Positions 21,497 to 27,076 of a stretch of 27,076 bases of DNA are shown here, one piece after another (positions within the stretch are counted from its first letter, which is position 1; the number at the start of each line of letters is the position of its first letter). Position numbers and translations under genes: made by a program. The notes below the pieces were generated by a model. The model made no database searches, was not told where the DNA came from, and saw nothing but the letters and a program-made list of their open reading frames with translations. The DNA comes from an uncultured Clostridium sp. (GTDB lineage Bacteria; Bacillota; Clostridia; Lachnospirales; Lachnospiraceae): assembly GCA_900544905.1 (NCBI GenBank), contig UQXF01000035.1, forward strand, positions 1 through 27,076, given 5' to 3'.

Positions 21497-23710
21497 CTAT
21501 TCATTTAAATATGTGGTAACCCTTTTTTGTATAATCCCCATTACTTCCTCCAATTCCTTCTCTCCCGAAAAATAACTCTGTGCCTCCTCCAACACAATCT
21601 CCTCAATTTGACTGTCAATTCCTTCCCTTTTCTCTGCATTCGCCACAATTTCCCTGAAAATTGTTTCCTGTTCGGCACTCAACGGCTGTTCCATCTCAAA
21701 ATCGTAACGGTCATTGCCGATAGCGGCTATATATGGCTCAAACCACTCCCCGTCTACTTCATAGGCCTCTGTTGCAGTATACCTCTTTAACAAAGCATCA
21801 AAACAATCCTTCCTCACCGGTATTCCAACATGGTCCGTACCCATAAGTAATATATCTTTTGAAAAGTCCTGATACTGTTTTGTGAAAAAATGCCTAACAA
21901 ACTGCCATGCTGCATCCTGATTTCCACTTTCTGCAACAATTCCAAACTGAGGAGCGCTGGAATACACATTTGCACCCATACCTTCCTGAAAAGGAGATGC
22001 CACCACAACATAATCACCAGATAGCGCATCATCATATAACACCACTTCAGTCGGTGTCAATATTGTTTGGGAGAACAATAATCGATTATCCCGCAATGCC
22101 TGCATCTCATCTTCCGCTTCCACACTTCCGTCTTCCATCCCATATCGGTTTGCCAATTCCATCATCCTCTCAAACGCATCGGAATCAAATGAACAGCTTT
22201 TCTGTTCCCAATCCACCAAATCAACAGCCATCGTCCTTAAAAATTGTTTCAGAATAGATGTGCTTGACGCATCTGTATAGACTGCTGCCTTCGGATAGGC
22301 TTCAAGCAATGTTTCAAACGCATCGAGATTCCATCCGTTTTCATTCTCCAGGCTGGATTTCTTCGTCACCAGACATTGCAGATGCAGCCATGAAACAGTC
22401 TGATACAATTTCCCATCCTGCTCATATGCCTGCAACAGATTTTCAAAAAAATCGTCTCTCTTCAAGCCCGGGTCCGCATCCAAAAAAGGATATAAATCGA
22501 CAAACAAATTCTTGGCAATCAGCCGGTCTGCTTCTTCCGGTGGAATCAATACAATGTCAATGTCTGAGCCAACCGACAAGTCCATCATGAGCCCTTGCTC
22601 GGGATTCTCTCTCTCACTGTAGGAAATAATCTCAACCTCATAATCCTTATTTGTCTTATTAAAGTCTGCAACTTCCCTCTGCAAATCACTGTCCGCTTCC
22701 AGACATGCCAGCCGCAGAATCTGTCTGTCCGTTTTCTCTTCTTCCTTCCCCTTCACCATGTAGACCAATGATGGACTATCCGTCTGCTCTAAAGCAAACC
22801 ATTTATCAGCGGACACTGCATAGATTTTACCGATTTCATCCGGAACGAGATTGGTTTTCTCCCAACAAAGGATTGGTGCCAGCTGTTTTTCCCCCATCTG
22901 ACCGCCACTGATTTCACGTTGTCCCCGTACATAATAGTCATACTGTTCTGTTCCATTTATCAATATATCTGATACATATTGCTCTTCCTCCAGCAGCATT
23001 ATTTCCACAGTGTTTTTTGCATTCCTGTCAATCTGATAAATTTTTAAAACCTCTTTATCTCCCTCATATCTTGCAGACACAAAAATTACAGCTCCGTCTG
23101 TACATCTTGCCACATCTAAAATATACTCTTCTTCATGTTCCGTTATATCATATTGCCATTCCATGTCCGCAGAAAATACCGAAATTTTTCCTGATTCAAA
23201 AAACAGGTAAATATTATCCTCTTTATCCAGCTGAAGATTTTGAACCGTATCGTACTCATTAATCCTGTCATCCAGCGAAACTTCTTTTGTCTCCCTCTTT
23301 GCACTGTCAATTCTGACCAGAGAGGTAGTCCGCTTCACCTCTCCATATTCATTCTCCAAAAGATAATAATTTCCTTTTGAATCGACATCAAATGCTTTTA
23401 CTTCATCATCCTCATTTGCCTCCATGGAAAATGTCTGTGACACACCTTCCTCCTGCACCTGATAAAATAACCATTCCACACCCTCTTCTTCATATGATGC
23501 TAATACAATGCAAACGTCATCATTTCGTCCTGCCCATGCCAGTACTTCCCCCTGATTGATTCCGTTCTCTTCCTGTAATTGACTCAGACTGCATATCTCT
23601 TCTATATGAAACGGTTCCAGCTCAGCCTCCTCTTTGCCACATCCGGCAAGCATAAATCCCAACATAAGAATCTCTGCTATGTATTTACAACACCGCATTT
23701 TGCTCTTCAT
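21497..23710 (-). CDS. Large lipoprotein: propeller-like half plus solute-binding half (cassette 2)
   Basis: A lipoprotein of about 737 residues. The signal peptide ends in a lipobox FMLAGC, with lipidation at Cys24. Residues about 40-325 contain repeated short strands of the type DSKGNYYLLE, DKEDNIYLFF and CTDGAVIFVS, suggesting a beta-propeller of the sort found in sensor and WD-like proteins. Residues 329-737 resemble a type 1 extracellular solute-binding protein, with an opening LRLACLEAD, then DIDIVLIPPEEADRLIAK and later PFQEGMGANVYSSAPQFGIVAES and AWQFVRHFF, typical of sugar-type binding proteins. The start at 23710 is chosen because it gives a proper signal peptide and has GGAAGG upstream; it overlaps the ATPase gene by 26 nt. 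Cassette permeases are FtsX-type, which do not normally use binding proteins. It may be a sensor for the transporter. The ligand is unknown. Confidence 0.85.
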   Translation of the reverse strand: MKSKMRCCKYIAEILMLGFMLAGCGKEEAELEPFHIEEICSLSQLQEENGINQGEVLAWAGRNDDVCIVLASYEEEGVEWLFYQVQEEGVSQTFSMEANEDDEVKAFDVDSKGNYYLLENEYGEVKRTTSLVRIDSAKRETKEVSLDDRINEYDTVQNLQLDKEDNIYLFFESGKISVFSADMEWQYDITEHEEEYILDVARCTDGAVIFVSARYEGDKEVLKIYQIDRNAKNTVEIMLLEEEQYVSDILINGTEQYDYYVRGQREISGGQMGEKQLAPILCWEKTNLVPDEIGKIYAVSADKWFALEQTDSPSLVYMVKGKEEEKTDRQILRLACLEADSDLQREVADFNKTNKDYEVEIISYSERENPEQGLMMDLSVGSDIDIVLIPPEEADRLIAKNLFVDLYPFLDADPGLKRDDFFENLLQAYEQDGKLYQTVSWLHLQCLVTKKSSLENENGWNLDAFETLLEAYPKAAVYTDASSTSILKQFLRTMAVDLVDWEQKSCSFDSDAFERMMELANRYGMEDGSVEAEDEMQALRDNRLLFSQTILTPTEVVLYDDALSGDYVVVASPFQEGMGANVYSSAPQFGIVAESGNQDAAWQFVRHFFTKQYQDFSKDILLMGTDHVGIPVRKDCFDALLKRYTATEAYEVDGEWFEPYIAAIGNDRYDFEMEQPLSAEQETIFREIVANAEKREGIDSQIEEIVLEEAQSYFSGEKELEEVMGIIQKRVTTYLNE

Positions 23711-24371
23711 GTTCCACAATCCTTCCATCTTCCATATAGAGAATTCTCTGTGTGCGTGCTGCAATTTTCGGGTCATGTGTAATGACCACAACGGTCTTTC
23801 CCTGTTTGTTAAGCCGCTCCAGGATATTCATAATCTCATTCCCATTGTCCACATCCAATGCTCCTGTGGGCTCATCAGCCAGAATCAGTTCATTTCCTGA
23901 TGCCAGCGCTCTTGCAATTGCACAGCGCTGCTGTTGTCCTCCCGATATCTTAGCCGGCATTTTTTTTGCAAGCTCCCGGATTCCCATCTTCTCTAAAGCC
24001 TCATACACCCTTTTTCTTCTCTCTTTTTTAGGCACATTCTGAATGCAAAGCGGTAATTCCACATTCTCATATACCGTATACTGATTCATCAATGCAAATT
24101 GTTGAAATACAAAAGCAATATGTTTTTTTCGAAACTGATGCAATTTGCTTTTCTCCAGATTATGCACTTCAATATCCCGATAAAGATATTCTCCGGAATC
24201 AAATTCATCCATACAACCCAGCATATTGAGAAGTGTCGATTTCCCCGAGCCGGATGCCCCCATAACCGAAATCATCTCCCCCTCCTGTATTTCAAGTGAC
24301 ACATCCTGTAAGGCATGGGCAGCGCCTTCTCCTTTCCCATAAGTTTTTGTTATATGTTTTAATGTAATCAT
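23685..24371 (-). CDS. MacB/LolD-type ABC transporter ATP-binding protein (cassette 2)
   Basis: A 228-residue ATPase with Walker A GASGSGKST, Q-loop FVFQQ, signature ISGGQQQR, Walker B LILADEP, TGALDVDNG and switch THD, all intact. It belongs to the same group as the cassette 1 ATPase but is not a recent duplicate: the two differ widely outside the motifs. The start at 24371 is favoured by GGAGG 7 nt upstream; the frame is open 30 nt further. It follows the second permease by 57 nt and overlaps the lipoprotein gene by 26 nt. Confidence 0.95.
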   Translation of the reverse strand: MITLKHITKTYGKGEGAAHALQDVSLEIQEGEMISVMGASGSGKSTLLNMLGCMDEFDSGEYLYRDIEVHNLEKSKLHQFRKKHIAFVFQQFALMNQYTVYENVELPLCIQNVPKKERRKRVYEALEKMGIRELAKKMPAKISGGQQQRCAIARALASGNELILADEPTGALDVDNGNEIMNILERLNKQGKTVVVITHDPKIAARTQRILYMEDGRIVEHEEQNAVL

Positions 24372-24428
24372 TTTCCGTCCTCCGCTTATATTTCCTGTCA
24401 AACACTAATCCTGCAAACATCCTCAAAA

Positions 24429-25553
24429 TCAAAAATTTCTCGTTCCATCTGCCGGGTTAATTTTGAGAACCATATGAAGTGGTTGTATTAACGTAACCAA
24501 AATTACCACCACTCCCACCACAATCAAGTACAATAAATTATTATAGAAATACTCCTGTCTCATTATGGCTTCCCCGGTAATCACACTTTGCAATGAGAAT
24601 ATTGCAATATCAATTAAAACGGCTCCTGCCATGATAACAGCCAAATCCTTGAATATAATACCCGATATCTTCCAAAAACTACTCCCAAAAGCCTTGCGGA
24701 TTATCATTTCTTTTCTTCTGCGTTGTATCCAAACCGAAGATACAACCGAACAACCGCCCATACAAAGTATAAACAAGCCATACAGAACAAATATTTTATA
24801 TCTGTCCATCATTTGTTCCAATGTTCTGGCATCATTCAATTTGTCCATATCCTCCTGCTCAACTGTAACAAAATGTTCCGGTGCTGCAAATTGATACAAC
24901 CATGCCTGTAATTCTTCAATCTGTCCAATTTCACCAATATTACTTCCGTATTCAATATCAAACCAGTACTCGCCATTCAAATCCTCCATGGACTTTTCAG
25001 AAAAACAATTATAAAAAACAAGCACACGGTTATCATTTCCATCTCCGGTAACATCCTTTAATACCCCTGTTATTACATATGGAATACCGTTAATCATAAT
25101 TTCCCTGCTATTTCCTTTCTGTTCCGCCAGGCGCAATAATCCTTCTCCCACAACCACACATTTACGCCCATGCAAAATCTCATTTTCCGTTGGAAATCTT
25201 CCCTCCTGCAATTCTTCCACAAGGGGTTCATTATTACTCACCACCATGTGGATTGGTGCAATCGAATATCCGGTTCCAACCACCGTTTTAAAAACAAGAA
25301 TCACATTTCCCTGTGTGATTTTCAATTTATCCACCTGTATCCTTGAATTTATTATTTCCATATCCGATGTCTGATACTGGAATATATGGCTGTTCGTATA
25401 ATGCTCCTTCTCTGCCTGCTCTTTTGCCGCACTTTGTGCATTTTGTATTCTGAGTACATTAACAATAATAAAAAAAGTAAAGCAAAATGCAATCATCATC
25501 ACAGAACCTGCAAGCTTATCGTGTATCCATAAATGCTCCCTTTGTCTCATCAT
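24429..25553 (-). CDS. FtsX-type ABC transporter permease, second of pair (cassette 2)
   Basis: A 374-residue membrane protein with the MacB/FtsX layout: one segment (about 16-36), an extracellular domain of about 220 residues, and three segments in the last 125 residues (near 258-280, 300-325 and 343-363). The signature WIQRRRKEMIIRKAFGSSFWKI before the penultimate segments matches the conserved coupling region of FtsX domains that contacts the ATPase. Two in-frame ATGs stand side by side; AAGGAG is 2 nt before the first and 5 nt before the second, so the second may be used. It begins 6 nt after the first permease and is probably its partner. Confidence 0.88.
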   Translation of the reverse strand: MMRQREHLWIHDKLAGSVMMIAFCFTFFIIVNVLRIQNAQSAAKEQAEKEHYTNSHIFQYQTSDMEIINSRIQVDKLKITQGNVILVFKTVVGTGYSIAPIHMVVSNNEPLVEELQEGRFPTENEILHGRKCVVVGEGLLRLAEQKGNSREIMINGIPYVITGVLKDVTGDGNDNRVLVFYNCFSEKSMEDLNGEYWFDIEYGSNIGEIGQIEELQAWLYQFAAPEHFVTVEQEDMDKLNDARTLEQMMDRYKIFVLYGLFILCMGGCSVVSSVWIQRRRKEMIIRKAFGSSFWKISGIIFKDLAVIMAGAVLIDIAIFSLQSVITGEAIMRQEYFYNNLLYLIVVGVVVILVTLIQPLHMVLKINPADGTRNF

Positions 25554-25559
25554 TTCTCC

Positions 25560-26804
25560 TTATACCTTATATTCCTGCATTAACTCTACCGGACTCTTTT
25601 TTTTCATCCATAAAACCGGCCTCAAGGTTGCCAAAATAACAATCACCAGACCAATCAGAAATGCCGGTAACATCGCCTGTCCAAAGTAAATTGCTCTTAC
25701 ATTCCGCCAATTCTCTATTCCCGGTTGAAAGAGCTGCCAGGTGCTTTGCAGTACAAAATATCCTCCAACCCCTGCCAGCAAATAGGCGGCTGCAACCTTA
25801 AGCAGATTTTCTCCCACTAAAATGGACATCAAATCTCTCGTTGTCGCTCCATTTGCATAAAAAATCCCAAAATATTCCGTATCACTAATCATTTCTGAAA
25901 ACTGTGTACGTTCCAAAATAACCAGAGAGGTTAACATAATAATGAATGTCATTGTTCTTATCGCATTTAATATATACGAATATTGATATTCATTTTCATC
26001 TATCACATCCTCCAGTCTGGCAAGCTTAATTTTTGCATTATGTTTTTCTGCCAGCTGCAGTAATTTCTGCTCTGTTTCCTCAAGACTGTATCCGTTTTTT
26101 ACCGTGTATGTACACCGCCCACTTACAAGGTAAGGAGCTATATAAACGACCATATTGTCCAGATTCTCTACATACCGGGTATCCCTTATGGATTCAAAGA
26201 TATATACATCATCACAAATCCAGCATGTCCCTTTCTCCAGGATTCCCCCTACAACATAAGTGGTTTGTTCAAATTCACAGTCATATTTTGTACCGACCGG
26301 AATATCTTTAAAATTCGCCCCCAGATAAATCAGGCTCTCATCTTCTGCCAAATCCCACTCTTCCGGCCGTTTACCATCGCTTAAGTTGAAATGGCATACA
26401 TCCACCCCGGACCAGCTCATATGAAACCATGGTACACCGTTTTGTTGTTTGACATACTCCGGGTCTAATTGCTCCTGCTGTGCCCCCAATTCTTCTATCA
26501 TATCCGTTGTCGGCTGATAGATACTACCGCTGGTAACACCTATGATTTCATCCATATTCAGTATATTGTCCAAAATTGCATTTTCTGACCACCCATCTTC
26601 AAAAGAAATCATTCCTGCCTGTTTAATCCCTCCATTTAAGCACTGGTCACAGGCAGTCCGCTCCCGCCTGATATATCTCCATGCAAATAGGGAAACCAAC
26701 AAAAGTAGAAACATTACCATACAGAGAATAAGCGTCACCATATACCGAATCAACCTGTGCAGCGTCCTGTTAGCCGCATATTTATACAGCATTTTTACAT
26801 TCAT
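25560..26804 (-). CDS. FtsX-type ABC transporter permease, first of pair (cassette 2)
   Basis: A 414-residue membrane protein with one N-terminal segment (about 20-45), an extracellular domain of about 230 residues with several cysteines (CDQC near 53-56, CWICDD near 196), and three segments in the last 135 residues. The stretch MISDTEYFGIFYANGATTRDLMS is the FtsX-type coupling region. It is the first gene of cassette 2, with its own promoter about 130 nt upstream and a ribosome binding site GGAAGGGCGG. The extracellular cysteines could form disulfides; this is not shown. Confidence 0.88.
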   Translation of the reverse strand: MNVKMLYKYAANRTLHRLIRYMVTLILCMVMFLLLLVSLFAWRYIRRERTACDQCLNGGIKQAGMISFEDGWSENAILDNILNMDEIIGVTSGSIYQPTTDMIEELGAQQEQLDPEYVKQQNGVPWFHMSWSGVDVCHFNLSDGKRPEEWDLAEDESLIYLGANFKDIPVGTKYDCEFEQTTYVVGGILEKGTCWICDDVYIFESIRDTRYVENLDNMVVYIAPYLVSGRCTYTVKNGYSLEETEQKLLQLAEKHNAKIKLARLEDVIDENEYQYSYILNAIRTMTFIIMLTSLVILERTQFSEMISDTEYFGIFYANGATTRDLMSILVGENLLKVAAAYLLAGVGGYFVLQSTWQLFQPGIENWRNVRAIYFGQAMLPAFLIGLVIVILATLRPVLWMKKKSPVELMQEYKV

Positions 26805-26838
26805 GTTCTTCCGCCCTTCCGCTAAAATAGTGGCATAT

Positions 26839-26851
26839 TATAGTCACTATA
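26839..26851. promoter_or_regulatory. 13-bp palindrome upstream of cassette 2
   Basis: TATAGTCACTATA is a perfect palindrome around a central base, located in the leader about 35 nt before the first permease and downstream of its promoter. A second ATAGTG copy lies at 26826-26831 on the plus strand, making an overlapping inverted pair. It could be an operator; no regulator gene is present in the window for it. Confidence 0.35.
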
Positions 26852-26938
26852 TTACAAATAATAATTTCCATATATACTTCCTATTTCACTTCCTACATAT
26901 ATCAAATCATACCTAATAACTATGGATTCTCCTTTTTC

Positions 26939-26967
26939 ATTATACAGAAAATGTAATATGATTGCAA
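26939..26967 (-). promoter_or_regulatory. Promoter of cassette 2
   Basis: On the minus strand, TTGCAA (26967-26962), a 17-nt spacer and a perfect TATAAT (26944-26939). Transcription would start near 26932, leaving a leader of about 128 nt before the first permease. Confidence 0.7.
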
Positions 26968-27027
26968 TCTGTTGTGTATTAAAATCTACTTTATTGTAAA
27001 CATTTTCAAAAGTCCTATTGTTTGATT

Positions 27028-27076
27028 CTGTCTCTTATACACATCTGACGCTGCCGACGATCTTACGCGTGTAGAT
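27028..27076. other. Illumina Nextera adapter sequence (artefact, not genomic)
   Basis: Positions 27028-27046 are the 19-bp Tn5 mosaic end used in Nextera libraries. Positions 27047-27060 (GACGCTGCCGACGA) are the rest of the Nextera read-2-side adapter. An 8-nt index follows (TCTTACGC), then the first 8 nt of the P5 flow-cell sequence (GTGTAGAT). This order is that of the library adapter and not of any natural Tn5 element. The genome sequence therefore ends at 27027, and this contig end was not trimmed. Confidence 0.97.

Noticed and set aside
27028..27046. Tn5/IS50 end.
   Set aside because: It is followed directly by Nextera adapter, index and P5 sequence.

Overview
The window looks like low-GC, Gram-positive Clostridia DNA, most likely Lachnospiraceae. 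The signs are a monomeric multi-cluster [FeFe]-hydrogenase, a YtrA-type GntR/ABC operon, two FtsX/MacB-type ABC cassettes, strong AGGAGG-type ribosome binding sites and TTGACA/TATAAT-type promoters. This is inferred from protein style, not from a marker gene. Nearly all genes are on the minus strand; only three small genes are on the plus strand. No rRNA, tRNA, CRISPR array, intact insertion sequence or phage gene was seen.

Layout on the minus strand, from low to high coordinates (the reverse of transcription order within each operon). 1-1713: the first codons of a gene leaving the window, a small membrane protein and a group B-like [FeFe]-hydrogenase. 1877-5395: a four-gene operon, GntR/YtrA regulator > ABC ATPase > two ABC-2 type permeases, with a promoter and a palindromic operator candidate. 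5636-5917 (+): a small coiled-coil protein with its own promoter. 5911-6462: a PAP2 phosphatase. 6501-6752: a long palindromic repeat, copy 1. 6757-8538: glycogen branching enzyme. 8668-9518 (+): two overlapping genes of unknown function. 9661-13092: a three-gene run, unknown secreted basic protein > release factor 3 > secreted M14 carboxypeptidase. 13159-13358: palindromic repeat, copy 2. 13410-15839: leucyl-tRNA synthetase. 16007-21300: FtsX/MacB cassette 1, large permease > ATPase > exported membrane-anchored adhesion-like protein > permease. 21497-26804: FtsX/MacB cassette 2, permease > permease > ATPase > large lipoprotein with a propeller-like half and a solute-binding half. 27028-27076 is sequencing adapter, not genome.

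How the parts work together. The three ABC systems each pair an ATPase with co-transcribed permeases, and each resembles drug/peptide export or envelope-stress machinery rather than nutrient uptake. The hydrogenase is the redox outlet of a fermenter and GlgB indicates glycogen storage. LeuS and PrfC are housekeeping translation genes.

The most interesting signals are two. First, a pair of roughly 200-250 bp palindromic elements lies just 3' of glgB and leuS; the stem sequences of the two copies differ, yet pairing inside each copy is kept by compensatory changes. Second, cassette 2 joins a solute-binding-protein-like lipoprotein to export-type (FtsX) permeases. The terminal adapter is a clear assembly artefact.
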